Positions 26,461-36,597 of a stretch of DNA of 64,000 bases are shown in pieces. The stretch lies in assembly GCF_027111295.1 (NCBI RefSeq), contig NZ_CP114287.1, forward strand, positions 4,588,001-4,652,000, read 5' to 3'. Below the pieces are notes generated by a model. The model saw nothing but the letters and a program-made list of their open reading frames with translations, did not search any database and was not told the origin of the DNA. The number at the start of each line of letters is the position of its first letter. The first letter of the stretch is position 1. The DNA comes from Flavobacterium gelatinilyticum. Lineage in GTDB: Bacteria; Bacteroidota; Bacteroidia; Flavobacteriales; Flavobacteriaceae. The position numbers and the translations under genes were made by a program.

Positions 26461-27198
26461 TTAAAATTTAAAAAACTGATTATTAGCAATGACTTCTTTT
26501 AAATTTGAAGTTTCGCTTATTTTAATCCTTTGGTTTAAAGCTTCGATATGTTTGCTGTGATGTACATCAGTTCCTGTAAAATCGTACATTCCTTTTTTAA
26601 GTAAAAGTGCAGCTGTTTTAGTGATTTCACTTCCGTAATAACCCATAACAGCCAATAAATTTAACTGAAAAAGACAGCCTGCTTTTTTTAAATTTTCGTA
26701 TTCCTTGAAGTTTTTATGAAAATATAAATACCTTTCCGGATGCGCCAGAACCGGTTTATAACCAGCCAGCTGAATATCAAAAATCATTTTATAAAGATTT
26801 AGCGGTGCGCTTAAATAAGAAATCTCAACCAATATATAATTGTCCTTTAAAGTCAGCAGTTTTTGCTCTTTCAGATGATTTTCAAACCAGTCATCCATAA
26901 AATATTCGGCTGCAGCGTTAAAAGGCAGCTTGATATTTTCTTCCTCAAGTAAAAGTTTTGTTTCCTTTTGTTTTTCCTGAATATCGGTTTCAGAATTATC
27001 CCATACATAATGATTAATATGCGGTGTGGTAATATATTGCGAAATACCAAGTTCCTGAAACGCTGCGGCCAGTTTTATGGTTTTTTTTATCGTCTTTGCT
27101 CCATCGTCAATACCCGGAAGTAAATGCGAATGAATATCTATATAGCTTCCTGCTAAAAGATCTTTTAAAAAAGGTTTTGAGGTAAAAAATGATAACAT
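26461..27198 (-). CDS. CpsB/YwqE-type tyrosine-protein phosphatase (PHP domain)
   Basis: A 245-residue metal-dependent phosphatase starting at MLSFFTS. The PHP-domain motif IDIHSHLLPGIDDGAKT (20-36) gives the first metal ligands; HxH pairs with TTPHINHY near 62 and later VLAHPERYL and GTDVHHSK near 215 complete the set. CpsB-type enzymes dephosphorylate the tyrosine kinase of exopolysaccharide export. The neighbouring sugar phosphotransferase fits that context. No kinase/Wzz gene is in the window, so its target is elsewhere. A longer start exists but lies upstream of the likely promoter element. Confidence 0.88.
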   Translation of the reverse strand: MLSFFTSKPFLKDLLAGSYIDIHSHLLPGIDDGAKTIKKTIKLAAAFQELGISQYITTPHINHYVWDNSETDIQEKQKETKLLLEEENIKLPFNAAAEYFMDDWFENHLKEQKLLTLKDNYILVEISYLSAPLNLYKMIFDIQLAGYKPVLAHPERYLYFHKNFKEYENLKKAGCLFQLNLLAVMGYYGSEITKTAALLLKKGMYDFTGTDVHHSKHIEALNQRIKISETSNLKEVIANNQFFKF

Positions 27199-27203
27199 GG
27201 CCG

Positions 27204-27211
27204 CAAAAGTA
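27204..27211 (-). promoter_or_regulatory. Candidate -7 element very close to the CpsB start
   Basis: CAAAAGTA (TACTTTTG on the minus strand) lies only 6 bp upstream of the ATG at 27198. If used, the transcript would be nearly leaderless. Confidence 0.4.
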
Positions 27212-27296
27212 AAGAATTGATCTTGTTTTGTCTGCACTTTAAAAAGATAAATGTAAAATAATAATTAACCCATGTAATACGGTTTTGCAATTGTGC

Positions 27297-27304
27297 TATA
27301 TTTG
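27297..27304 (+). promoter_or_regulatory. Candidate -7 element for the first NagX-like gene
   Basis: TATATTTG matches TAnnTTTG and ends 16 bp before the ATG at 27321. Confidence 0.5.
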
Positions 27305-27320
27305 ATAAAAAGCAGTTTTT

Positions 27321-28508
27321 ATGAAAATTAAAGAGAATTTGTATAATCAAAGGATTATTTCGATTGATGCGCTGCGCGGCATCACTATTTTTGTAATGAT
27401 ATTTGTAAATGAACTGGCAAGTATTCAAAACGTGCCTCAATGGATGAAGCACATGCCTGCCGATGCCGATGCGATGACTTTTGTTGATCTCGTTTTTCCT
27501 GCTTTTTTATTTATTGTCGGCATGTCGGTTCCGTTTGCTTTTAATGCCCGGCTGATCAAAGGCGACAGCCCTAAAATAATCTGGACGCATACTTTAAAAC
27601 GTGCATTGGCCTTAATCATTATTGGGGTTTATATGGTAAATGCCGAATATGGTTACGATGCTTCAAAAATGATTATTGCACCCGCTTTCTGGGGATTTTT
27701 GGCATACGCAATGCCAATTCCTGTCTGGAATAAATATCCAAAAGATTTTCCGCTTTGGCTAAAATACATACTGCAATACGGCGGTATGCTGGTTTTAACT
27801 GCACTTTACTTTTTATATGTTCAGGAAGATACGGGAAAGACAGGAATTACGTCAAAATGGTGGGGAATCCTAGGTTTAATAGGATGGGCGTATCTTATTT
27901 CGGTAGTTTATTACTGGCTGGTTTCGGGAAGATTATGGGCTATGATTGCCTTCTTGGTGGTTTGTGTTGCCGCTAATTCAGTTAACTTAACCAATGGCAT
28001 AGTATTACCCGAATGGATTGCTTTTATTGCCGGACATTTAACTCATGCCTCATTAGTTACAGCTGGCGTAATAATATCGTTGTTGTTTTTTGACAGAAAA
28101 ATCGAAACCCGAATCAACTGGTCTGTCATTATTTTTATTATTTTATTTTTCACTGCAGGTTTTGCTCTGCGTCCGTTTTACGGAATCTCGAAAATACAAG
28201 GAACTCCATCATGGACGATGCTTTCTGCCGGAATTTGCGCTATCCTGTTTTATTTTCTGTTTTGGCTGATGGAAATCAAAAAACAAACAAAATGGAGCGA
28301 ATTTTTTATGCCTGCCGCTGCAAATCCATTATTGATTTATATCCTGCCCGGCGTTATCTATTATTTTAATAAAACTCTAAAAATCGAAATTATTCCGGAA
28401 TATTTTCGCGAAGGCATTCCCGGAATCATCTGGTCGCTGGTTTTTTCAGTTATTATGCTGTATGTAATGAAAATCTTTAACCGATTTAAAATTCAGCTGC
28501 ATTTGTAG
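27321..28508 (+). CDS. NagX-like membrane protein (DUF5009 / heparan-glucosaminide acetyltransferase family), copy 1
   Basis: A 395-residue inner-membrane protein with about ten to eleven transmembrane segments. The N-terminal SIDALRGITIFVMIFVNE (13-30) and TFVDLVFPAFLFIVGMSVP (50-68) match the family that includes HGSNAT, the lysosomal heparan-alpha-glucosaminide N-acetyltransferase, and bacterial NagX/YeiB-like proteins. The family moves acyl groups across membranes or onto sugars; the reaction here is unproven. A paralogue lies at 40696-41967. The surroundings are surface polysaccharide genes, which fits an acyltransferase role, but this is inference. Confidence 0.82.
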   Translation: MKIKENLYNQRIISIDALRGITIFVMIFVNELASIQNVPQWMKHMPADADAMTFVDLVFPAFLFIVGMSVPFAFNARLIKGDSPKIIWTHTLKRALALIIIGVYMVNAEYGYDASKMIIAPAFWGFLAYAMPIPVWNKYPKDFPLWLKYILQYGGMLVLTALYFLYVQEDTGKTGITSKWWGILGLIGWAYLISVVYYWLVSGRLWAMIAFLVVCVAANSVNLTNGIVLPEWIAFIAGHLTHASLVTAGVIISLLFFDRKIETRINWSVIIFIILFFTAGFALRPFYGISKIQGTPSWTMLSAGICAILFYFLFWLMEIKKQTKWSEFFMPAAANPLLIYILPGVIYYFNKTLKIEIIPEYFREGIPGIIWSLVFSVIMLYVMKIFNRFKIQLHL

Positions 28509-28515
28509 TTTTTTT

Positions 28516-28636
28516 AGTTTCAGGTTTGAGGTTTGAGGTTTGAGGTTTCAGGTTTGAGGTTTCAAGTTTGAGGTTTCAGGTTTGAAGTTTCAGTTTTTTG
28601 CGTTTCGGTTTAACTTGAAACATGAAACCTGAAACA
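28516..28636. repeat. Heptamer array RGTTTSA with inverted copies
   Basis: Eleven consecutive 7-bp units of the form (A/G)GTTT(C/G)A run from 28516 to 28592. Three complementary units (TGAAACA/TGAAACC) follow at 28616-28636. Together they could fold as a long hairpin and end the upstream transcript. The same heptamer is found inside the radical SAM gene at 45661-45695. Confidence 0.8.
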
Positions 28637-28674
28637 AAATGAAACCCCTGTCAAAACTATTCTGAATAAAATTT

Positions 28675-28682
28675 TAAATTTG
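28675..28682 (+). promoter_or_regulatory. Candidate -7 element for the outer-membrane protein gene
   Basis: TAAATTTG matches TAnnTTTG and lies 29 bp before the ATG at 28712. Confidence 0.45.
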
Positions 28683-28711
28683 TAAGATGTTGTTTTTGAA
28701 AAACTTATCTT

Positions 28712-29893
28712 ATGAGAAATGCGAAAATTATTTTTGGGTTGTTTTTCTTTTTTCAGATGCATTTCGGCTATTGCCAGAACGATTCTGTTTCAGATAATAA
28801 AAAAGATATTTTAGATGTACTGCTGAAACTCTTTCATAAAAACGATTCAATCCGTCAGAGTCAGAATAAAAAAGTAGTTTTCTCACTGCTTCCGGTTCCT
28901 ATCGATGCGAATAAAAGTGCCGGTTTGGTGGTTTCATTTCTAACGACTTTTTATCTTGGAGACAGCAACACCACCAAAATGTCACAGGTTTCTTTTTCGC
29001 CTTATTTCAGCTTTACAAAACAATATGTTTTTCCTGTTCAGTCCTACATCTATACAAAAGACAATCACTGGAATTTTACAGGAGATTATCGGTTTATGAT
29101 TTATCCGCAGGATACGTATGGTCTCGGCGGACATAATACAGATGAAAAAATGTCGACCCTCGATTATCAGCAATGGCGGTTTTACCAGTTTGCAACCCGA
29201 AAAATTGTTGGAAATTACCGTGCAGGACTTGGATTGTTGTTCGACAATTACCAGAATATTTCTGAAGATTCGTATATCTCTGAACCAACAGATTATTACA
29301 AATATATGAATGGGGATTTTTCTAACGAAAGTTCCTTTGGAGTTGCTGTTCAGGGACTTTATGATTCCCGCGAAAACAACGTAAATCCGGAACAGGGAAT
29401 GTATATAGAAGCCGATTACCGAATAAACACAAGCGGTGTTGAAGGGAAAAAATGGAATTCTGTTTACATCGATGCCCGCAGATATCATTCTTTCCATAAA
29501 TACAAACACAGAGTTTTGGCCTACAGGGCTTTTTATTGGTCGACTTTTGGCGGAAAACCGCATTATTTAGATCTGCCGAGTATTGGCTGGGATCGAGAAG
29601 GGAAAACAGGCCGTGGATTTACCCGAAACAGATTTCGAAGTAATGCCCTAATTTATTTTGAAAGCGAATATCGTACGGATATTTCCAAAAACGGATTTTG
29701 GGGCGCAGTGTTTTTTACCAATATTTCTTCGGTGTCAAAATTTGATACGTACGATTTTAAAAAATGGAATCCGGCTGTGGGTACAGGCTTGCGCATAAAA
29801 TGGAATAAAAAAAACAACAGCAATTTGATTCTCGATTACGGAATTAGTAAAAACGACTGGTCTTTGCGGTTAGGTTTGGCCGAAAATTTCTAA
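28712..29893 (+). CDS. BamA/TamA-type outer membrane beta-barrel protein without POTRA domains
   Basis: A 393-residue secreted protein. A signal peptide ends near residue 21 (HFGYCQN), followed by a short polar region. Residues from about 50 to the end form repeated amphipathic beta strands with aromatic residues and tight turns, resembling the surface-antigen barrel of the Omp85 superfamily (PF01103). The GRGFTRNRF motif near residue 306 resembles the conserved RGF/Y motif of those barrels, and the protein ends in Phe, the usual outer-membrane signal. Unlike BamA it has no POTRA repeats. Its cargo or partner is unknown. Confidence 0.78.
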   Translation: MRNAKIIFGLFFFFQMHFGYCQNDSVSDNKKDILDVLLKLFHKNDSIRQSQNKKVVFSLLPVPIDANKSAGLVVSFLTTFYLGDSNTTKMSQVSFSPYFSFTKQYVFPVQSYIYTKDNHWNFTGDYRFMIYPQDTYGLGGHNTDEKMSTLDYQQWRFYQFATRKIVGNYRAGLGLLFDNYQNISEDSYISEPTDYYKYMNGDFSNESSFGVAVQGLYDSRENNVNPEQGMYIEADYRINTSGVEGKKWNSVYIDARRYHSFHKYKHRVLAYRAFYWSTFGGKPHYLDLPSIGWDREGKTGRGFTRNRFRSNALIYFESEYRTDISKNGFWGAVFFTNISSVSKFDTYDFKKWNPAVGTGLRIKWNKKNNSNLILDYGISKNDWSLRLGLAENF

Positions 29894-29924
29894 CTTTCCC
29901 CAAAATCCATTTGCTAAAAAATTC

Positions 29925-31088
29925 ATGCAGTTATCGGTTATTATCCTAAATTATAATGTGCGTTACTTTCTGGAACAATGCGTTTTAAGTGTTCAGGAAG
30001 CCATTTTGGACCTTGATGCCGAAATAATAGTAATTGATAATAATTCCTCTGATGACAGCTGTCTGATGATGAAAACCCGGTTTCCGGAAATAAAACTCAT
30101 CGAAAACAAAGAAAATTTTGGTTTCCCAAAAGGGAATAATATAGGAGTTGAACAAGCTCACGGAAGGTATGTCTGCATTTTAAATCCGGATACAGTGGTC
30201 GCCGAAGATACTTTTAAAAAGATTTTGGGTTTCGCCGAAGAAAAACAAAACTTAGGAATTATCGGCTGTAAATTAATTGACGGAACCGGAAGTTTTCTGC
30301 CCGAAAGCAAACGCGGCATTCCAACGCCCTGGGTTGCCTTTACAAAGATTTTTGGGTTGTATAAAATCTTCCCGGATTCAAAACTATTCAACCAGTATTA
30401 TGCACAGCATTTAAAAGAAAACCAAACCGGAAAAGTAGAGATTCTGGTAGGCGCTTTTATGTTCATGGAGAGAGAATTGTATTTGGATTTAAATGGTTTT
30501 GATGAAGATTGTTTTATGTATGCAGATGATATTGACTTGTCGTACAGGGCACTTTTGAAGAAAAAAGACAATTACTATTTTCACGAAACCACCGTGCTGC
30601 ATTACAAAGGCGAAAGTACTGTTAAAGATGAATTGTATATGAAACGTTTTCAGGATGCCATGAATTTTTTCTATCAGAAACATTTTAAGAAATCCTTCTT
30701 TTTTAGTCTTTTTATCCGGCTCGGAACGTGGTTTTTTTCTTTTGTGAAAATGTTTCAGGGGAAACCAAGACTAAAACCGGTGCCAGAAACGTTTATTTTT
30801 TATTCGGAAAATGAAATTTTGGTCGAAAAAATGGCTTCCAATTTTAAAAATAAAGTCAGCTTTTTAGATTTAAAAAAAGAAAAATTGGTAAATTCGTTCC
30901 CGATTTTAAAGGGCAGAAGGACAGAGATCATTTTGGATAATCAGTATGTTTCATTTAAAAAATGTATCAATATCATAGAAACTCTTAAAGATAAGAACAT
31001 TACTTTTAAGATTTTCCCTAAAAGAACAAGTTTTGTTATCGGAAGCGATTCAAGAAATGACAGGGGGCAAATCGTGAAAATTGACTAA
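29925..31088 (+). CDS. Family 2 glycosyltransferase with an unassigned C-terminal part
   Basis: A 387-residue protein. Residues 1-230 are a GT-A domain: SVIILNYNVRYFLEQCV (4-20), EIIVIDNNSSDDS (34-46), a metal-binding DxD-like region in ILNPDTVV, and MYADDIDLSYRALLK near residue 203, as in rhamnosyltransferase-like GT2 enzymes. Residues 265-387 have no motif I recognise and may be a globular extension. The product is probably cell-surface polysaccharide, in keeping with the sugar phosphotransferase 4 kb upstream. It starts 31 bp after the barrel-protein gene, so the two may be co-transcribed. Confidence 0.88.
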   Translation: MQLSVIILNYNVRYFLEQCVLSVQEAILDLDAEIIVIDNNSSDDSCLMMKTRFPEIKLIENKENFGFPKGNNIGVEQAHGRYVCILNPDTVVAEDTFKKILGFAEEKQNLGIIGCKLIDGTGSFLPESKRGIPTPWVAFTKIFGLYKIFPDSKLFNQYYAQHLKENQTGKVEILVGAFMFMERELYLDLNGFDEDCFMYADDIDLSYRALLKKKDNYYFHETTVLHYKGESTVKDELYMKRFQDAMNFFYQKHFKKSFFFSLFIRLGTWFFSFVKMFQGKPRLKPVPETFIFYSENEILVEKMASNFKNKVSFLDLKKEKLVNSFPILKGRRTEIILDNQYVSFKKCINIIETLKDKNITFKIFPKRTSFVIGSDSRNDRGQIVKID

Positions 31089-31172
31089 AAAATTATATTA
31101 AGTATAATTTATGTTTAAAAATTTCAGTAATTTCGCAATCGTAAAATCAAAATCACCCTTTAGAATAACAAT

Positions 31173-32549
31173 ATGGCAAGATTTGAATTAAAGCTTCCTA
31201 AAATGGGAGAGAGCGTCGCTGAAGCAACCATTACCAACTGGTTGAAAGAAGTGGGAGACAAAATTGAAGCTGATGAAGCAGTACTTGAAATTGCAACTGA
31301 TAAAGTTGACAGTGAAGTACCCAGCGAAGTATCAGGAATTTTAGTTGAACAATTATTTGGCAAAGATGATTTAGTTCAGGTAGGGCAGACTATTGCAATT
31401 ATCGAAACCGAAGGCGGTGATGAGCCTGTAAGGACAGCTGCAGCAGCAACTGCTGTTCCTGCCGAAGCTGCAGAAATCGAAAAATCAATCGAAACAGTAA
31501 AAGAAGATATTGCGGCACCGCAGGATTTTTCGGGTTCTGAAAAATTCTTTTCTCCTTTAGTAAAAAATATTGCAAAAGAAGAAGGTGTTTCTGTTGCTGA
31601 ACTTGAAAATATTCAGGGTTCAGGAAAAGACAGCCGCGTAACCAAAGATGATATTTTAAAATATATAGAAGACCGCAAAGCCGGACTTGTTGAAGCTCCA
31701 AAAGCAGTTGTTGAAACTCCAAAAGCGGCTGAAGAAGCTCCAAAAGCTGCAGAAACTCCAAAGGCATCAACTGAAACTCCAAAAGCTGCTGAACCGGTGG
31801 TTCAAAAAAGCCAGCAGGCAGTTCCGGTTTCTGTAAACGGAGGCGATGAAATTGTCGAAATGGACAGAATGCGTAAACTGATTTCAGGGTACATGACTGC
31901 TTCTGTACAAACTTCTGCTCACGTACAGTCGTTTATTGAAGTAGATGTAACCAACATCGTAAAATGGAGAGATAAAGTAAAAACAGCTTTTGAAAAGAGA
32001 GAAGGAGAAAAACTGACTTTCACACCAATTATGATGGAAGCAGTTGCAAAAGCTTTAAAAGATTTCCCTGGAATGAATATTTCTGTTGACGGTGATTATA
32101 TCATCAAAAAGAAAAACATCAATTTAGGAATGGCAGCAGCATTACCAAACGGAAATTTAATTGTGCCTGTAATTAAAAATGCAGATCAGTTAAACCTTGT
32201 TGGAATGGCAAAAGCGGTTAATGATTTAGGAAACCGTGCAAAAGCAGGAAAACTAAAACCGGACGATACACAAGGCGGCACATATACAGTTACGAATGTT
32301 GGAACTTTTGGCAGTGTTTTCGGAACGCCTATTATCAATCAGCCTCAGGTTGGAATTTTAGCTCTGGGCGCTATTCGTAAAGTGCCTGCGGTTATCGAAA
32401 CTCCGGAAGGTGATTTTATTGGAATCCGTCAGAAAATGTTCTTGTCTCACTCTTATGATCACAGAGTAGTTGATGGGGCTTTAGGAGGAAGTTTTGTTAA
32501 AAGAGTAGCAGAATATTTAGAAGCTTTTGATATAGATAGGGATTTCTAA
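31173..32549 (+). CDS. Dihydrolipoamide acyltransferase, E2 of a 2-oxoacid dehydrogenase
   Basis: A 458-residue E2 with three modules. Residues 1-78 are the lipoyl domain, with the lipoylated Lys44 in ATDKVDSE. Residues 125-162 are the E1/E3-binding peripheral domain (FSPLVKNIAKEEGVSVAEL). A linker of repeated EAPKA/ETPKA units (about 168-200) joins it to the catalytic domain 225-458, which ends with SHSYDHRVVDG, the active-site His motif. It belongs to the pyruvate/branched-chain/2-oxoglutarate group; the resemblance to branched-chain E2 is likely but not certain. It is monocistronic, ending in a strong hairpin. Confidence 0.92.
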   Translation: MARFELKLPKMGESVAEATITNWLKEVGDKIEADEAVLEIATDKVDSEVPSEVSGILVEQLFGKDDLVQVGQTIAIIETEGGDEPVRTAAAATAVPAEAAEIEKSIETVKEDIAAPQDFSGSEKFFSPLVKNIAKEEGVSVAELENIQGSGKDSRVTKDDILKYIEDRKAGLVEAPKAVVETPKAAEEAPKAAETPKASTETPKAAEPVVQKSQQAVPVSVNGGDEIVEMDRMRKLISGYMTASVQTSAHVQSFIEVDVTNIVKWRDKVKTAFEKREGEKLTFTPIMMEAVAKALKDFPGMNISVDGDYIIKKKNINLGMAAALPNGNLIVPVIKNADQLNLVGMAKAVNDLGNRAKAGKLKPDDTQGGTYTVTNVGTFGSVFGTPIINQPQVGILALGAIRKVPAVIETPEGDFIGIRQKMFLSHSYDHRVVDGALGGSFVKRVAEYLEAFDIDRDF

Positions 32550-32570
32550 GAGATTCGTAAAATAAATTTT

Positions 32571-32606
32571 AAAACCCGAAAAAATGAAATATTTTTTTCG
32601 GGTTTT
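32571..32606. terminator. Terminator after the E2 gene
   Basis: AAAACCCGAAAAAA (32571-32584) pairs with TTTTTTCGGGTTTT (32593-32606) across an 8-base loop, followed by T residues. Confidence 0.8.
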
Positions 32607-32696
32607 TTTATTCGTTTTTAAAAGTCAAAATCCAAAAAATAGCCTTATTTTGGTCAAAAAAATAGAATTAAGGGCGGAAAACTCGCCTTTAAAAAT

Positions 32697-32704
32697 TACA
32701 TTTG
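32697..32704 (+). promoter_or_regulatory. Candidate -7 element for the exonuclease gene
   Basis: TACATTTG matches TAnnTTTG and lies 20 bp before the ATG at 32725. Confidence 0.5.
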
Positions 32705-32724
32705 TAATCTTATAAAAATTAAAA

Positions 32725-33495
32725 ATGGAATTAAAACTTAACAAACCAATCTGCTTTTTTGATCTTGAAACAACAGGAATTGATATCGGTAAAGACCGAA
32801 TCGTAGAAATTTCGATATTTAAAGTTTTTCCTAACGGAAATAAAGAAAGCAAGACCTGGCTTGTTAATCCTACTATTCCAATTCCGCCCCAAACTACGGC
32901 TGTACACGGTATTACAGATGAAAAAGTGGCTAATGAGCCTACTTTTGCAGAACTGGCGCCGCATATTCATAATATGATAAAAGACAGTGATTTGGGAGGC
33001 TTTAATTCCGATCGTTTTGATATTCCGCTTTTGGCAGAAGAACTGCTTCGTGCCGGAGTTGACTTTGATATGAAAAATAAAGTTTCTGTAGATGTACAAA
33101 CTATTTTTCATAAAATGGAAGAGCGTACACTTAGTGCAGCTTTAAAATTCTACTGCGGAAAAACTCTTGACAATGCCCATTCAGCAGAAGCAGATACAAT
33201 GGCAACATACGAAATCCTGAAAGCGCAATTGGATCGTTATCCTGAACTGGAAAATGATATGAAATCTTTGTCTGAATTTACAACCCGTAAAAAAATAGCC
33301 GATTTTGCCGGAATGATCGCGTTTGATAAAGACGATGAAGAAATCTTTACTTTCGGAAAACATAAAGGAGCAAAAGTCGAAAAAGTCCTTGAAACAGAAC
33401 CGGGGTATTTCAGCTGGATTCAAAACGCCGATTTTCCTTTGTATACCAAAAAAGTTTTGACAGGAATTAAATTGAGAAAGTTAAATACGAAATAA
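32725..33495 (+). CDS. DEDDh 3'-5' exonuclease (DNA polymerase III epsilon-like)
   Basis: A 256-residue exonuclease. Residues 10-165 form the exonuclease fold with the metal-binding motif FDLETTGID (13-21), the Exo II region and the Exo III HSAEADTMATYEI with catalytic His and Asp (near 152-165). The C-terminal 80 residues contain a segment EEIFTFGKHKGAKVEKV, typical of a small GxxxxG-type domain (DUF3820-like) found after such exonucleases. It removes 3' nucleotides from DNA or RNA. The specific role (proofreading or RNA processing) is unknown. Confidence 0.88.
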   Translation: MELKLNKPICFFDLETTGIDIGKDRIVEISIFKVFPNGNKESKTWLVNPTIPIPPQTTAVHGITDEKVANEPTFAELAPHIHNMIKDSDLGGFNSDRFDIPLLAEELLRAGVDFDMKNKVSVDVQTIFHKMEERTLSAALKFYCGKTLDNAHSAEADTMATYEILKAQLDRYPELENDMKSLSEFTTRKKIADFAGMIAFDKDDEEIFTFGKHKGAKVEKVLETEPGYFSWIQNADFPLYTKKVLTGIKLRKLNTK

Positions 33496-33585
33496 GATTC
33501 TAAGCTGCTAAGATTCTAAGGTTCTGAGTTTTTTTTAAACATGAATTCTTAGAGTCTTGGAACCTTAGAATCTCAGTACCTTAAA
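33495..33585. repeat. Dispersed TCTAAGG-type repeat forming a hairpin, copy 3
   Basis: AGATTCTAAGGTT (33511-33523) pairs perfectly with AACCTTAGAATCT (33561-33573), and flanking words pair imperfectly. The element probably ends the exonuclease transcript. The next gene begins within 20 bp of it. Confidence 0.65.
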
Positions 33586-33589
33586 ATGA

Positions 33590-34201
33590 ATGAAAATAAT
33601 CTGTATAGGTAGAAATTATACCAATCATATCGAAGAGTTAAAAAACGAGCGTCCGGATGAACCGGTGGTTTTTATGAAACCGGATTCGGCGGTATTGCTG
33701 AAACAGCATCCGTTTGTAATTCCGGAATTTTCTGAAGAAGTTCATCACGAACTAGAAATAATTGTAAAAATCAACAAAGTAGGAAAGTATATCGAACCTA
33801 AGTTTGCGCATAAATATTATGATGAAATTAGTGTAGGTATTGATTTTACAGCCAGAGATTTACAGGATAAATTAAAAGCAAAAGGGCTGCCTTGGGAAAA
33901 AGCCAAAGCTTTTGACGGCTCTGCGGTAATTGGAGATTTTTTACCAAAAACTGATTTTGTTTCATTAGAAAACCTTACGTTTGAACTCAGGAAAAATTCA
34001 GAGACGGCACAAATAGGGAATACCAGTTTTATGCTTTGGAAAATCGATGAATTGATTTCGTACGTTTCTCAGTTTTTTACGTTAAAAATTGGAGATATTA
34101 TTTTTACGGGAACGCCGGCAGGTGTTGCACCGGTTAAGCCAAATGATGTTTTAGAAGGCTTTTTAGAAGATAAAAAATTATTCAGAATACAAGTAAAATA
34201 A
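33590..34201 (+). CDS. Fumarylacetoacetate hydrolase family protein
   Basis: A 203-residue protein of the FAH superfamily (PF01557). It starts at MKIICIGRNYTNHIEEL; the YTNHIEE and VFMKPDSA (30-37) motifs are followed by the HHELEIIVKINK metal-binding Glu pair (57-68) and GIDFTARDLQDK (83-94). The IIFTGTPAGVAPV loop near residue 168 is typical. Members hydrolyse or decarboxylate 2,4-diketo acids or act as oxaloacetate decarboxylases; the substrate is unknown. The stop codon overlaps the start of the following Hpt gene (TAATG). Confidence 0.88.
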   Translation: MKIICIGRNYTNHIEELKNERPDEPVVFMKPDSAVLLKQHPFVIPEFSEEVHHELEIIVKINKVGKYIEPKFAHKYYDEISVGIDFTARDLQDKLKAKGLPWEKAKAFDGSAVIGDFLPKTDFVSLENLTFELRKNSETAQIGNTSFMLWKIDELISYVSQFFTLKIGDIIFTGTPAGVAPVKPNDVLEGFLEDKKLFRIQVK

Positions 34202-34545
34202 TGGCCTTAAAGTACAACCTTTCGAAAGTATATGCGCTTTCAGACAATGACCCTGAATTTGTAAACGAAATTCTAAAATTATTTGTTACCGAAGTTCCGG
34301 AAGATTTAAAACAAATCAAAGAAGGAATTAAAAAGAAAGATCATAAATATGCCTACTCTTATGCGCATAAAATCAAACCTACATTAGACTTAATGGGGTT
34401 AAATGTTGCTTTCGAAGAAATCCTGCAGGTTGAGGCATGGACAAAAGCAGAAGGAAAGAAAAAAGATATTATCGAGACTTTTAAAAGCATCAAAATTCAG
34501 GTAAAAGATGCTATAAAAGAAATCAAAAAAGACTTTGATTTGTAA
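34201..34545 (+). CDS. Hpt domain phosphotransfer protein
   Basis: A 114-residue all-helical protein. The phosphorylatable His56 lies in SYAHKIKPTL, with the HxxKP pattern of histidine phosphotransfer domains (PF01627). It could relay phosphate between a hybrid kinase and a response regulator, but no such pair is next to it. Its start overlaps the FAH gene stop by one base, so it is translationally coupled to it. A terminator follows. Confidence 0.82.
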   Translation: MALKYNLSKVYALSDNDPEFVNEILKLFVTEVPEDLKQIKEGIKKKDHKYAYSYAHKIKPTLDLMGLNVAFEEILQVEAWTKAEGKKKDIIETFKSIKIQVKDAIKEIKKDFDL

Positions 34546-34556
34546 AATTTAAAAAT

Positions 34557-34587
34557 AATCCGGTTCTAATAATTACAGAACCGGATT
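34557..34587 (+). terminator. Terminator after the Hpt gene
   Basis: AATCCGGTTCT (34557-34567) pairs with AGAACCGGATT (34577-34587) around a 9-base loop, 12 bp beyond the stop. The rest of the spacer to 34752 shows no gene. Confidence 0.7.
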
Positions 34588-34740
34588 AACAATTCCTGGC
34601 TGTCAGGAATACTTTTGAATCTTATTATTTTGTGAACAAGATGTTCTGTACTTTTATAAAAGAATGCTGTTCAGATTCCCCCAGACAAAATGGGTTCAAA
34701 AGAAATACTTCTATTAATGACTCAAATTAAATGAGTATAA

Positions 34741-36006
<1,266 letters not shown>

Positions 36007-36076
36007 ATTTTGGTACAATGGTTTATTTTTCTTTTCTTTGCACCCTGATTTTGAATAACGATAAAAGATAAGTATA

Positions 36077-36313
36077 ATGTCAAGAGTTTGTGACCTTACA
36101 GGTAAAAGAGCGATGGTAGGAAATAACGTTTCTCACGCTATGAACAAAACTAAGAGAAAGTTTTCTGTAAACTTAGTTAAAAAGCGTTTTTATCTTCCAG
36201 AAGAAGATAGATGGATTACTCTTAGAGTAGCAGCATCTACGATAAAAACAATTAATAAAAATGGAATCACTGCTGTTTTGAAAAAAGCACAGTCAGAAGG
36301 ATTTATCAAATAA
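36077..36313 (+). CDS. rpmB: 50S ribosomal protein L28
   Basis: A 78-residue basic ribosomal protein starting [21 protein letters not shown], the standard L28 beginning. It ends with the LKKAQSEGF tail typical of Bacteroidota L28. It heads a cluster with rpmG and a DUF4295 gene. It lies in the large ribosomal subunit. Confidence 0.96.
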   Translation: MSRVCDLTGKRAMVGNNVSHAMNKTKRKFSVNLVKKRFYLPEEDRWITLRVAASTIKTINKNGITAVLKKAQSEGFIK

Positions 36314-36340
36314 TCTTTTCCTAAATAAATATATAGCAAG

Positions 36341-36523
36341 ATGGCAAAGAAAGGTAATAGAATCCAGGTAATTTTAGAATGTACTGAGCACAAAACTTCT
36401 GGTGTTCCGGGAACTTCTAGATATATTACAACTAAGAACAAAAAAAATACTCCGGATAGATTAGAGATTAAAAAATTTAATCCAATCTTGAAACGTGTAA
36501 CTGTTCATAAAGAAATTAAATAA
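36341..36523 (+). CDS. rpmG: 50S ribosomal protein L33
   Basis: A 60-residue ribosomal protein. The ILECTEHK start and the central [19 protein letters not shown] block are characteristic. The zinc cysteines of some L33 forms are absent: only one Cys is present, so this is the zinc-free C-minus type. It follows rpmB by 27 bp. Confidence 0.95.
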
Positions 36524-36597
36524 TAATTAGAGATTTTAATAAAATCTCAAATGATTTCATTTGATGATTTTGTTGGATTTCAAATAACATTTGAATC

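Noticed and set aside
28516..28592. Possible CRISPR array from the regular repeats.
   Set aside because: Units are 7 bp with no spacers between them; no cas genes are present. It is a tandem repeat.
32571..32606. Riboswitch downstream of the E2 gene.
   Set aside because: It is a simple stem with T run, best explained as a terminator.
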